Program-made: the position numbers and the translations under genes
Notes under the pieces: model-generated
The model's database searches: none
Seen by the model: the letters and a program-made list of their open reading frames with translations, nothing else
Told to the model about the DNA's origin: nothing
Assembly: GCA_965198825.1 (NCBI GenBank)
Contig: CBDAQB010000001.1
Location: 868,001 to 932,000 of the forward strand
Reading direction: 5' to 3'
From: BOG-908 sp965198825
GTDB taxonomy: Bacteria > Pseudomonadota > Alphaproteobacteria > Acetobacterales > Acetobacteraceae
DNA length: 64,000 nt
In this document: in pieces, positions 34,866 to 42,729 of the stretch
Numbering within the stretch: the first letter of the stretch is position 1
Layout: each line of letters starts with the position of its first letter

Positions 34866-36473
34866 TCACGCGTGCATGTTCCCACCACCGCCCGCTTCGA
34901 GCAGGGCGGTTTCGGCCGGTGTACCGATCATGTCGTAGGGGATCCATTGCGTGCGGATGCCGAACCACACATCCCACCCATGTACCATGCCATCATCGGC
35001 CAGCACGGAGAGAGGTAACGGGCGAACCGGTGCACGATAGCTCGCGAGGGGAACATTGGAGACCTCGGTGCCCGACGCCAAAGCGAGTTGAAGGGCGATC
35101 TGCTCGCGGCACCGCCTGCCTTGGCAGGGACCCATGCCGGCGCGGGTGAGGCGCTTGATCTGGTCTGGGTTGAGTGGCCCGTCATTCAGCAAGCTGCTGC
35201 CGTTTCGGGCATCCATTTGGTCAGACTTCCAGCCGAGATAGCGGGGCGGGCGAATGTCGTGCAATTCGGCGCGGGTTACTTCTTCGCAGAGGCAGACGAG
35301 CGCTTGGTCACCGCCGGTTGCTATGAAGGCGCGCATCCAGGCGGTTCGGTAAACGGTCGTGTCGCGACCCGTCTTTACGTGAGCTGATGTCGCGAGTGCG
35401 GGCGTGGGTCCTTTGTGCTCCAGCCAGGCGGCGGCGGCTTCGGCGGCATCGCGGCCTTGCGCCTCGCAATCAGGCTGAGGCGCCAAGCCGGCGCAATCGC
35501 CGGCGCAGAAAACGCCTGGGAGTGACGTGGCGCCAACCGATGTGGTGACGGGGACATGGCCGCCCAATTCACCGTAGAAGGCGATTTTGCAGCCGAGCAC
35601 CCCGGCCAGTTCGATCGCTGGTATTGCGCCGATAGCGAGGCAGATCGTGTCGCACGCAATGTGCTCTGTGGAGGCGGACTCATTCTGGAAGACAGCCGCT
35701 GTGACACCGGTCGCGTCACCCGTAGCCCGCAGGATAACGGAATTCGTTTGGATGGTAACGCCGCGCTTCGCCAGCGCGTCGAGTAGTGCGGGCGTTGCTT
35801 GTGGTTCGGCAAGTACCTCGAGCATCGCCGCGACTTCCAGGCCGTGATCGAGAGCTGCAAGCGCGGTCTCGGCGGCCAGGTCGCCGGAGCCGAGGATAAC
35901 CATGCGCTTGCCGTCGAAGGCATCGTAGCAAGTCAGAAGGCTGTAGAGGCCGCGCGCCCCCATAACGCCTGGGAGATCGACGCCTTCGAAGCCGAGCACG
36001 AGGTCGCGGGCGCCTGTGGCCAGGATGAGCGCGTCGAAGCCGCACATCCAACTGCGGGCGCCGTCTGTAAGACCGGCGCGTTTTGAGGGCAACGCGTTCA
36101 GCGCCGGACCATTCGCGAAGATGCCCCAGGCGCTCTGGCCGAGCCGTACGTCCACGCCGGCATCGAACGCGGCTTCGATAGCAGGCGTCGCGACGACAAG
36201 GCGCTCGACCATGCGGGCCTGCTCTTGCACGGACGCGTTCATGCGCTGGCCGTAGAAGAGTGGGACGTCCAGGCCCATCATCGAGGCAGGCACCGGGTTT
36301 TCGTCGATTAGCACCACGCTCAGGCCGCGCTTCGCGGCCTCGATGGCGGCTGCAAGGCCAGCAGGACCGCCGCCGATGACAAGCAATTGGGCGTGTTCGT
36401 CCGGGGTGGCAAATTTGTCATCGATCGCCATCGGGTCAATAGCGCGATTGCGGGACGGGGCAGCGTCCATCAT
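34866..36473 (-). CDS. NAD(P)/FAD oxidoreductase alpha-type subunit with BFD-like [2Fe-2S] domain (HcnB/OoxA-like)
   Basis: A 535-residue flavoprotein. Residues about 28-330 form a pyridine-nucleotide-disulphide oxidoreductase fold: LLVIGGGPAGLAAAIEAAKRG, later LILATGARDLVLGFEG and GSGDLAAETALAAL, then CAGDCAGLA. From about residue 395, VCLCEEVTRAELHDI and GMGPCQGRRCREQI supply four cysteines in BFD-like spacing, which should bind a [2Fe-2S] cluster. This domain order matches HcnB and opine-oxidase/proline-dehydrogenase alpha subunits, which work with a DAO-type partner. That partner is probably the next gene at 33578. It starts with an ATGA overlap on the PLP gene. Electron acceptor and substrate are not clear from sequence. 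Confidence 0.82.
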   Translation of the reverse strand: MMDAAPSRNRAIDPMAIDDKFATPDEHAQLLVIGGGPAGLAAAIEAAKRGLSVVLIDENPVPASMMGLDVPLFYGQRMNASVQEQARMVERLVVATPAIEAAFDAGVDVRLGQSAWGIFANGPALNALPSKRAGLTDGARSWMCGFDALILATGARDLVLGFEGVDLPGVMGARGLYSLLTCYDAFDGKRMVILGSGDLAAETALAALDHGLEVAAMLEVLAEPQATPALLDALAKRGVTIQTNSVILRATGDATGVTAAVFQNESASTEHIACDTICLAIGAIPAIELAGVLGCKIAFYGELGGHVPVTTSVGATSLPGVFCAGDCAGLAPQPDCEAQGRDAAEAAAAWLEHKGPTPALATSAHVKTGRDTTVYRTAWMRAFIATGGDQALVCLCEEVTRAELHDIRPPRYLGWKSDQMDARNGSSLLNDGPLNPDQIKRLTRAGMGPCQGRRCREQIALQLALASGTEVSNVPLASYRAPVRPLPLSVLADDGMVHGWDVWFGIRTQWIPYDMIGTPAETALLEAGGGGNMHA

Positions 36474-37723
36474 GCGGCTTCCAGTGCCTGGCGCAAATCT
36501 TCGATAAGATCGTCCTGGTGTTCGATGCCGACTGAAATCCGGATCGAATTCTCGTCGATGCCGACTTCTAGCCGGCGCTCGGCGGGCACATTGAAGTGTG
36601 TGGTTGTCGCGGAATGGCAGATGAGGGTTTCGGTGCCACCCAGGCTGACCGCCATCTGCATGATGCGTAAACGATCGAGCATGCGGAAGGCAGCCGGTTC
36701 ACCGCCGCGGATTTTGAAGGTGAAGGTGGAACCCGCTCCTTTGCACTGCCGGGCGAAAACAGCGTGTGCGAGGCTACCGGGTTCGACGAAGCCAATATAG
36801 TTCACCGCAGAGATAGCGCGATGGCCGCGCAGGAATTCGGCTATAGCGCGGGCATTTTCGCCGGCGCGCTCAGTGCGGAGATGCATGGTTTCGAGCGAGC
36901 GCAGCACCATCCAACAGGTGTGCGCATCGAGTTGGCTGCCGAGAAGGGTGCGCAACTGCTTCAGCGTGTGGATGGGGCCGGCCGCGCCGCTGACACCGCC
37001 GGCAAGAAGGTCGCTGTGCCCGCCAGCGTATTTCGTTAGCGAGGTCATGCAGAGGTCGGCGCCGTGGGTGAGCGGATTCTGCTGGAACGGACCCAGGAAG
37101 GTGTTGTCCGCTACGACGAGAGGACGGTGGTCCTGCCGTTCGGCAATATCGCGGGCGACTCCGGCGATTAAGGCGATGTCGGCGATGCCGCTTGTCGGGT
37201 TGGCTGGCGTCTCCACCATGACCAGCCCAACGCGGCCGCGGGCGCGGGCTATTTCGGCGGCCGCGCGCACCGACTCCTCGTCCAAAGCATCCTTGATACC
37301 GATTGGCGTAATGCCGAAGCGCGTCAAATGACTGTAAAGAAGCCCGTCCGTGCCGCCATAGATCGGCTTGGTGTGCAGTACGCAGTCGCCGGGGCGCAAA
37401 AATGCCTGTGTGATGGTGTTGATTGCCGCCATGCCGCAGTTGAAGACGGCTGCATCCTCGGCACCGTCTAGGGCTGCCAGCCGCGCCTGCAGCATCGTCA
37501 TGTTCGGATGATCGAGCCGACCATAAATGTAGGCGGGACTGCGTTTTTCCTCGAGCGGCGTGGCGCGGAAATAGTCTGCGTGAACGTCCTTGGCGTGCTG
37601 GGCGCTGTGGTAGGCAAATGTGGAGGTGGAATACAAGGGCGGCTTGACCGAGCCGTGATGCGACTTGGCGTCGTAGCCGGCGGCTATCGTGAGAGTGTTC
37701 CGGTGCAGCCCTTTTTCGTCCAT
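36470..37723 (-). CDS. Cys/Met-metabolism PLP enzyme (cystathionine gamma-synthase/lyase family)
   Basis: A 417-residue fold-type I PLP enzyme of the trans-sulfuration family. It shows YIYGRLDHPNMTMLQARLA (the YxR phosphate-binding segment), FNCGMAAI, IYGGTDGLLYSHL, VMVETPANPTSG, VADNTFLGPFQQNPL and MTSLTKYAGGHSD with the PLP lysine at K231. The usual enzymes act on homoserine esters, cystathionine or methionine by gamma or beta replacement/elimination. Here the neighbours are N-demethylation enzymes: the Rieske gene ends 1 bp before this start codon and the FAD gene overlaps its stop. Its substrate is therefore a puzzle; loss of a gamma substituent from a betaine-like or methylated amino acid is one hypothesis. 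Confidence 0.85.
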   Translation of the reverse strand: MDEKGLHRNTLTIAAGYDAKSHHGSVKPPLYSTSTFAYHSAQHAKDVHADYFRATPLEEKRSPAYIYGRLDHPNMTMLQARLAALDGAEDAAVFNCGMAAINTITQAFLRPGDCVLHTKPIYGGTDGLLYSHLTRFGITPIGIKDALDEESVRAAAEIARARGRVGLVMVETPANPTSGIADIALIAGVARDIAERQDHRPLVVADNTFLGPFQQNPLTHGADLCMTSLTKYAGGHSDLLAGGVSGAAGPIHTLKQLRTLLGSQLDAHTCWMVLRSLETMHLRTERAGENARAIAEFLRGHRAISAVNYIGFVEPGSLAHAVFARQCKGAGSTFTFKIRGGEPAAFRMLDRLRIMQMAVSLGGTETLICHSATTTHFNVPAERRLEVGIDENSIRISVGIEHQDDLIEDLRQALEAA

Positions 37724-37724
37724 G

Positions 37725-38933
37725 TCAGCTCAGCCGTTCGAGCGCGCGATCGGCTTCCTGGCAGTACCAGTCGGTGAAGCGGCCGACGAGCGATTCCGCC
37801 TCTTCCGAGTAAGGACCGGGAACGTAGCCGAAGGAATTGACCCCGCGCTGATTGTTCTCGACCAGCTCGATATCCTGCTTGTTTGTTGTAAGCCACAGCG
37901 CCGCGAGACTTTCCACATGGTAATCCACGCCCTCGACGGCCTCGCGATGCACATACCATTTGGTGGTGACAATCGTCTCCTCGGGACCGCTTGGGTCGGC
38001 GGTGAAGACGAAGGTATAGTCGGCCAGAGCGTGACAGAAGCTGTTGGGCTCGGCGGCGAACCGCACCGACCCGATGTCGCCGCCAAGCTTGTCCACCATG
38101 AGCGGGTGGACCGAATGCTTGCCATCCATGGTCATGGATAACACGCCCTCGTTCAGCGGGAAGCGGATCGCCTGCCACCAATCTCCCAAGGTGGGCCCGA
38201 CAGGTAGCCCGGCTTCTTCCATGCGCGCTTCAAAGCGCGCGACGCGGCCGTGTTCGTCGGCTGCGAAATGGGCCTTGACCTCAGCGGGGAATGTCAGTGC
38301 TAGGTCGGGGTGACGCACCGAGCAATGGTAGCACTCGCGTGCATTCTCCATCACCAGCTTCCAGTTGCCTTTTTCGACGAAAACCGCCTCGTGGGCCAGT
38401 TTGGCGTTCGGCAGGTCGTGTGGTGCCAGGAGTGGGCCTAGGCCCTCGGCGAATGCGTCAAATGGCGGAGGATCTTCGGCGAGGCTGGCGTAAAGAACGC
38501 CGGCGACGTTGCGCACGTGGATCGGCCGCAGCGCGTGTTCGGCGGGGTTGAAGCACTCTTGCATGCGTCTGGCACGGACGAGGCGACCGGTGAGATCATA
38601 CGACCATTGGTGATACGGGCAGACCAGTACCGGGCGCTGGCTGCGGCCAGGCGGGCAGACCATCGCGCCGCGGTGACGGCAGGAGTTATGGAAGCCGCGC
38701 AAGGCGCCTTCGCGATCCCGCAGGACCACGATCGGCGAGCCGCCTACAGTGAGAGCGAGCGCGGCACCCGGTACTGGCAGCTCACACTCCAAGCCGACAA
38801 GCACCCAGTTCCTGGCAAAGATCGCCCTCAGGTCGAAGGTGAATGCCTCATGTGAGGTGTAGAGTGCCTGCGGCAGCGAATGGCCAGGCCGACGGGATTG
38901 CAGCAACTGACGGACGCGGCTGAAATCTTGCAT
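37725..38933 (-). CDS. Rieske non-heme iron oxygenase, GbcA/stachydrine-demethylase-like
   Basis: A 402-residue oxygenase alpha subunit. The Rieske cluster ligands are C85-x-H87...C105-x2-H108. The mononuclear iron region is GNWKLVMENARECYHC...HPD with E200, H203 and H208 nearby. The C-terminal TTKWYVHREAVEGVDYHV, ALWLTTNKQDIELVENN and FGYVPGPYSEEAE strongly resemble glycine betaine and stachydrine (proline betaine) N-demethylating oxygenases. The ATG at 38933 has a GGAAGG site upstream. No reductase with a ferredoxin-reductase domain is in the window, so electrons must come from elsewhere or from the flavoprotein at 34866. It is the first gene of the operon and faces a LysR gene. Confidence 0.88.
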   Translation of the reverse strand: MQDFSRVRQLLQSRRPGHSLPQALYTSHEAFTFDLRAIFARNWVLVGLECELPVPGAALALTVGGSPIVVLRDREGALRGFHNSCRHRGAMVCPPGRSQRPVLVCPYHQWSYDLTGRLVRARRMQECFNPAEHALRPIHVRNVAGVLYASLAEDPPPFDAFAEGLGPLLAPHDLPNAKLAHEAVFVEKGNWKLVMENARECYHCSVRHPDLALTFPAEVKAHFAADEHGRVARFEARMEEAGLPVGPTLGDWWQAIRFPLNEGVLSMTMDGKHSVHPLMVDKLGGDIGSVRFAAEPNSFCHALADYTFVFTADPSGPEETIVTTKWYVHREAVEGVDYHVESLAALWLTTNKQDIELVENNQRGVNSFGYVPGPYSEEAESLVGRFTDWYCQEADRALERLS

Positions 38934-39065
38934 GGCACCCTTCCAGCGGGCTTCCCGACACCGCCTCTTTATGGCTGATGCCATATGCCGTGTCGGTTGG
39001 ATAATGCCTTATCATCATCATGCTATTTGGAATTAGCGTCGCGATCAGGGCGGAAGGCTGAGCGA

Positions 39066-39186
39066 AGGATGTTCTTTTTTGAAAAAAAGAACCAAGAAAC
39101 CTCCGGGCATTTCGACTCGGTATTCCCGCAAGCCCGACTCCAGCTCGTAAAAGTTTTTTGCTTCTTTTTTTCAAAAAAGAAGACCT
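39066..39186. repeat. Dispersed palindromic repeat, copy D (complete)
   Basis: Left arm hairpin GTTC...GAAC at 39071-39092. Right arm hairpin CTTC...GAAG at 39161-39182, preceded by AAAAGTTTTTTG. It lies between the divergent Rieske-oxygenase and LysR genes, so it is in a promoter region and not at a gene end. Residues encoded by its right arm could be read in frame into LysR from 39158, but the real start is downstream. Confidence 0.85.
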
Positions 39187-39217
39187 TCCTTCCTTCTCGC
39201 GAAGGTTTTCACATACA

Positions 39218-40138
39218 ATGGTAACTTTCGACCGGCGCTGGCTCCCCCTCAATGCATTACGCGCGTTCGACGCCGTCGGCCGCCACCTCAGCTTTACCGC
39301 GGCCGCGCAGGCGCTGAACGTGTCGCAGAGCGCTGTCAGCCGGCATGTCATCGGTTTGGAGGAGCTTCTCGGGCGGCAGTTGTTCGAACGCCGGCCTCAT
39401 TCCCTTGCCCTGACCAAGGCCGGCAGTTCGCTCTTGCCGATCGTGCACGGCTCTTTCGACAGGATCGAGCAGGCGTTGAACGACGTCGTGAGGGGCGGCG
39501 GCGGACTGCGCACGCTGCGCCTGCAGCTGCCCCCCTCGTTCGCACAGAAGCTGGCGCTTCCGATACTGCAAGGCTTCCGACGGGAGTTTCCTGACATTTT
39601 CGTCGATTTCTCGAGCGTGGGCGTCACGGGAACGCCACGAACAGAATCCGATGTTGCCGTCATCTACGACCGTCCACGCACCGGCGTTGCTGTTTCAGAC
39701 CTGCTCTGGATGTCGCGGGTGGCGCCCGCTTGTAGCCCACGGCTTGCCGCCGCCCACGCTGGCAAGCCCTTAGATGCCTTTGTGGCAGCTAACGAACTGC
39801 TGCACGTCAAGCTGGACGGCGAGTCGCCCGGCATGATCTGGGAGGCGTTCGCGCGCCACTTCGATCTCACCATGCAGACCAATCGTGGACTCGCTTTCGA
39901 CACTGCAGCACTGGCCGCACAATACGCCGTCGGGGGTGAAGGCGTTGCTCTGCTGGACGTCGATCTTTTCGCCCAAGATATCGCCGCCGGCTTGCTTGTG
40001 ACGCCCTTTTCCGAGACTTTCGAGGATGGTTACGGGTATTTTCTTAATCTCGCGGCGGAGGATCTTGCCGACCCGGTGATTTCCGTATTTCGCGCTTGGA
40101 TGATACGCAATTTCGCTCGCGGGAGAGTCCAGGAATAA
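39218..40138 (+). CDS. LysR-type transcriptional regulator, probable operon activator
   Basis: A 306-residue LysR regulator of the GcvA-like branch. Residues about 5-65 form the winged HTH (LPLNALRAFDAVGRHLSFTAAAQALNVSQ, SAVSRHVIGLEELLGRQLFER). The co-inducer domain follows (LPPSFAQKLALPILQGFRREFP). The ATG at 39218 has GAAGG 12 bp upstream; the same frame is open back to 39158 through repeat copy D. It diverges from the Rieske/sox operon across about 285 bp, which is the usual arrangement for a LysR activator and its target. GcvA-like regulators often respond to glycine or related amino acids, which fits a pathway ending in glycine, but the ligand is inferred. Confidence 0.88.
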   Translation: MVTFDRRWLPLNALRAFDAVGRHLSFTAAAQALNVSQSAVSRHVIGLEELLGRQLFERRPHSLALTKAGSSLLPIVHGSFDRIEQALNDVVRGGGGLRTLRLQLPPSFAQKLALPILQGFRREFPDIFVDFSSVGVTGTPRTESDVAVIYDRPRTGVAVSDLLWMSRVAPACSPRLAAAHAGKPLDAFVAANELLHVKLDGESPGMIWEAFARHFDLTMQTNRGLAFDTAALAAQYAVGGEGVALLDVDLFAQDIAAGLLVTPFSETFEDGYGYFLNLAAEDLADPVISVFRAWMIRNFARGRVQE

Positions 40139-40142
40139 GCAC

Positions 40143-40180
40143 GTTCTTTTTTGAAAAAAGAACGAAAAGCTTTTGCGAGT
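40143..40180. repeat. Dispersed palindromic repeat, copy E (single arm)
   Basis: Only one hairpin arm is present, GTTC...GAAC at 40143-40163, a perfect 21-bp palindrome around a central G. It is followed by GAAAAGCTTTTGCGAGTTGG, which matches the inner end of other copies. The second arm is absent. It lies directly after the LysR stop. Confidence 0.75.
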
Positions 40181-40277
40181 TGGCGTGGGTCCGGTAGCGG
40201 CGTCCGGCTTCTAACTGCCTGTGGGGCAGCTACAAACAAGGTCAAGTCACGCCACGACGTGGGACGCGAGACTGATA

Positions 40278-40823
40278 ATGAACACTGAGACTCCGATGGG
40301 CGGACTGCGACACGCCACCACTGCCGACATCCCGGCGATTGTGACGCTCATGAACCGTGCATATCGCGGGGAGGGCGGTGAGGCGGGGTGGAGTCACGAA
40401 ATCACCTACATCGATGGCTCGCGTACAAGCGAACGGCTGTTACGCGACGATATGGCTGCGAGGCCTGCGGCGAAGCTTTTGCTCTGGCGATTGCCTGCCG
40501 GATCTCTGCTAGGTTGCGTCTGGCTGGAGCCGTTGGGCGATGGTGTTTGGTATCTGGGCTCCTTGAGCATTGACCCGGCTTCGCAAAACGGTGGCCTTGG
40601 ACGCAGACTGCTTGCGGCGTCGGAAGACTGGGTGCGGACGCAAGGCGGGCGGGCGATCAAGATGACGGTCGTCAACATACGCGCGCCGCTAATCGCCTGG
40701 TACGAACGGCGCGGCTATGAGCGAAGTGGAGAGACCGAACCGTTTCCCTACGACGATGCTCGCTTTGGTGTCCCAAAGCGGTCTGACCTCCACTTCACCG
40801 TGCTGCGCAAGCAGCTTGCGTAG
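40278..40823 (+). CDS. GNAT family N-acetyltransferase
   Basis: A 181-residue GNAT acetyltransferase that transfers acetyl from acetyl-CoA to an amine; the substrate is unknown. The start region has LRHATTADIPAIVTLMNRAY. The core strand is LGCVWLEPL then WYLGSLSIDP, and the CoA-binding loop is QNGGLGRRLLAASEDW (Q/RxxGxG/A type). The C-terminal block INIRAPLIAWYERRGYERSG-like segment is typical (here VNIRAPLIAWYERRGYERSG). The ATG at 40278 is chosen; a GTG at 40221 is also in frame. It is followed 14 bp later by the PhnD-like gene and is probably cotranscribed with it. Confidence 0.82.
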   Translation: MNTETPMGGLRHATTADIPAIVTLMNRAYRGEGGEAGWSHEITYIDGSRTSERLLRDDMAARPAAKLLLWRLPAGSLLGCVWLEPLGDGVWYLGSLSIDPASQNGGLGRRLLAASEDWVRTQGGRAIKMTVVNIRAPLIAWYERRGYERSGETEPFPYDDARFGVPKRSDLHFTVLRKQLA

Positions 40824-40837
40824 GCGGAGTACGCTCC

Positions 40838-41671
40838 ATGGACGGTTTGCACGAGCGTGGCGTGGCGGGTTTGGCGAGTCTCCCGATGTACGACTTTGCT
40901 GAGTTGCGCGAGCCGACGGACGCGTTGTGGTCGGCTATTGCCAAGCGTCTGACGGAGGAGGGCATTGCCGCGCCGGCGTTCCTGAGCCGTGATCTGCCTT
41001 TCGACGCGCTTTGGACCCACCCGGCTCTTCTGCTTGCGCAGACCTGTGGCTATCCGCTCGTCACCGCGCTGAGGAACAGGGTCGCTCTGGTAGCGACGCC
41101 GCGTTACTGCGCGCCAGGGTGCGATGATGCGAATTACCGTAGCGCCATCGTGGTTCGCAGCACTGAGCGGGCTACCGTGCTTACTGATTTCCACGGGCGG
41201 CGATGCGCTATGAACAGCTGGGACTCGAACAGCGGAATGAACATGCTGCGCGCTGCCGTGGCGCCTTTTTCGAAGGGAAGCGAGGCTTTCTTTTCGGAAA
41301 TTGTTGTCACGGGATCGCACGCCGGAAGCGTCCAAACGGTAGCTAAAGGAGATGCCGATGTGGCGGCAATAGACTGCGTGACCTGGTCTCTTTTGCAGGA
41401 GGTGCAGCCGGCGGAGACGAAGGGACTGCGGGTTCTGGACTGGACCGAAGCCACGCCCGGGCTGCCTCTGATCACGTCTTTGATGACCGACGCGACGGCT
41501 CGTGGGGCGCTGCTGCGTGCGCTATCCTATGTTGAGAGCGAACCGTCGCTTGGAGGCGTTCGCGCCGCCCTCCGCTTGGATGGTTTCACGACAGTTTCTT
41601 TGTCGGCATACGGCGCCATTTTAGCGCTTGAGGATAAAGCGCAAGCTGCCGGCTACTCGTCGTTGCGCTGA
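40838..41671 (+). CDS. PhnD/SsuA-like substrate-binding-fold protein without signal peptide
   Basis: A 277-residue type 2 periplasmic-binding-protein fold, close to the PhnD/transferrin-like substrate-binding group (LASLPMYDFAELREPTDALW, LFTHP-like FDALWTHPALLLAQTCGYPL, FHGRRCAMNSWDSNSGMNML, VQTVAKGDADVAAIDCVTW). The N-terminus MDGLHERGVAGLASL has no signal peptide, so it would stay in the cytosol, and no permease or ATPase gene is near. The ATG follows GGCGGAG. It may be a cytosolic binding protein or enzyme using the same fold, such as those of thiamine-precursor or menaquinone synthesis. Confidence in fold is good, in role low. Confidence 0.7.
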   Translation: MDGLHERGVAGLASLPMYDFAELREPTDALWSAIAKRLTEEGIAAPAFLSRDLPFDALWTHPALLLAQTCGYPLVTALRNRVALVATPRYCAPGCDDANYRSAIVVRSTERATVLTDFHGRRCAMNSWDSNSGMNMLRAAVAPFSKGSEAFFSEIVVTGSHAGSVQTVAKGDADVAAIDCVTWSLLQEVQPAETKGLRVLDWTEATPGLPLITSLMTDATARGALLRALSYVESEPSLGGVRAALRLDGFTTVSLSAYGAILALEDKAQAAGYSSLR

Positions 41672-41721
41672 GCTTAGGCGGAAGCTTTCTCTCAACAGCC
41701 AATCCTGAGAGCTCTTTCTAA

Positions 41722-41744
41722 AGAAGAGGGTGGCTTCTCTTTTT
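41722..41744 (+). terminator. Probable rho-independent terminator
   Basis: A short AGAAG/CTTCT stem at 41722-41738 with a 7-base GC-rich loop is followed by CTTTTT. It lies 51 bp after the PhnD-like gene and abuts the end of the convergent HTH gene. The stem is only 5 bp. Confidence 0.4.
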
Positions 41745-42612
41745 ACCGGCTTCGAACCAGCAAAGCCTTCATATAGTTGCCGATGTCATGGGGCTGCACC
41801 TGTGCACCACGAACGATTTGGTCAAAGTGCCGGGTAAGGGCCCGAATGTGGTCGGTCGAGTGGAACACGAAATAGGTTTGGCCGAGATAGATCGCCGCGC
41901 GCATGGGGCCGAATACTGTCAGCGGCACGGAAAACAGCATCTTACGGTCATAAAGAAAGAGGCGGAAGCGCGGGTAAAGTTCGTCGCAAAGGGCGATGAT
42001 CTGCTCCAGTTGGGCGCGGCGAACGGACGGCGGGAGAGTGCGCCATATATCTTCACCCCGAGCAAACGCTTCGAAGGTTTGGACAGCCGTGCAGCATTCG
42101 ATTTCGGTCTCAGGTTGGCGCAGATAGTCGAGACGTGACTGGGTAATCTCAATACGACGGCGCGGGCTCAAGGCAGCGCTATGGCCGTATTCATCCTCGA
42201 TTACCGCCTCCGTCTTCAGAAGGTCGGGGAACGTCGTGGAGATGTGCCGGATGCGGTAGCCGGCGGCTTCCTTATGCCATTGCAGCAGACGTTCATCGAG
42301 GGGGCTCGGGGCATCGCGCTCTATTTGTAGGCTTTCGGCGACCATGCCGCCGTCGGGCCGGTCACCTTGGCTGAGGCCAAGAAGCCAATCGAGCGAGGTG
42401 TTGCCGACCTGGGCGATGGCGGCGATCGACTCGACGCGCGGCAGGCGGTCGGCTCCTGGAGCGAGCAACTGGGAGAGAGTGCTGCGATCGATACCCGCAG
42501 CGATGGCAAAGTCGGTCTGGCTCATCTCAGAGCGCGCGAGGACCTGCCTGAGCCGCTGCTGGAACAGCGGCAGGATATTTCGACGATCTAACGCTTCAGC
42601 AACCGGTCGCAT
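41743..42612 (-). CDS. XRE-family HTH transcriptional regulator
   Basis: A 289-residue regulator with an N-terminal Cro/CI-type HTH at about residues 15-75 (LRQVLARSEMSQTDFAIAAG, IDRSTLSQLLAPG, LPRVESIAAIAQV). The larger C-terminal part contains DIWRTLPPSVRRAQLEQIIA and MRAAIYLGQTYFVFHSTDH, a likely ligand or sensory domain I cannot name. The ATG at 42612 gives MRPVAEALDRRN before the HTH; the frame is open to 42690. It is divergent from the desaturase gene over 117 bp containing an 8-bp inverted repeat, so control of the desaturase is likely but inferred. Confidence 0.8.
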   Translation of the reverse strand: MRPVAEALDRRNILPLFQQRLRQVLARSEMSQTDFAIAAGIDRSTLSQLLAPGADRLPRVESIAAIAQVGNTSLDWLLGLSQGDRPDGGMVAESLQIERDAPSPLDERLLQWHKEAAGYRIRHISTTFPDLLKTEAVIEDEYGHSAALSPRRRIEITQSRLDYLRQPETEIECCTAVQTFEAFARGEDIWRTLPPSVRRAQLEQIIALCDELYPRFRLFLYDRKMLFSVPLTVFGPMRAAIYLGQTYFVFHSTDHIRALTRHFDQIVRGAQVQPHDIGNYMKALLVRSR

Positions 42613-42679
42613 GCGAAACTCTCGACCATGAAACCGCGGTAATGCGGCATCTGATGGGTTAACGCAACACATGCCGCGT

Positions 42680-42719
42680 TTGAAGCGCAAATGCAGCTTT
42701 TTCTACACAAACGCTTCAA
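42680..42719. promoter_or_regulatory. Inverted repeat TTGAAGCG-N24-CGCTTCAA, possible operator
   Basis: Perfect 8-bp arms at 42680-42687 and 42712-42719 lie between the divergent HTH-regulator and desaturase starts. The repeat could bind a dimeric regulator that loops or covers both promoters. The symmetry is seen; binding is inference. Confidence 0.4.
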
Positions 42720-42729
42720 GCCAGGAGTG

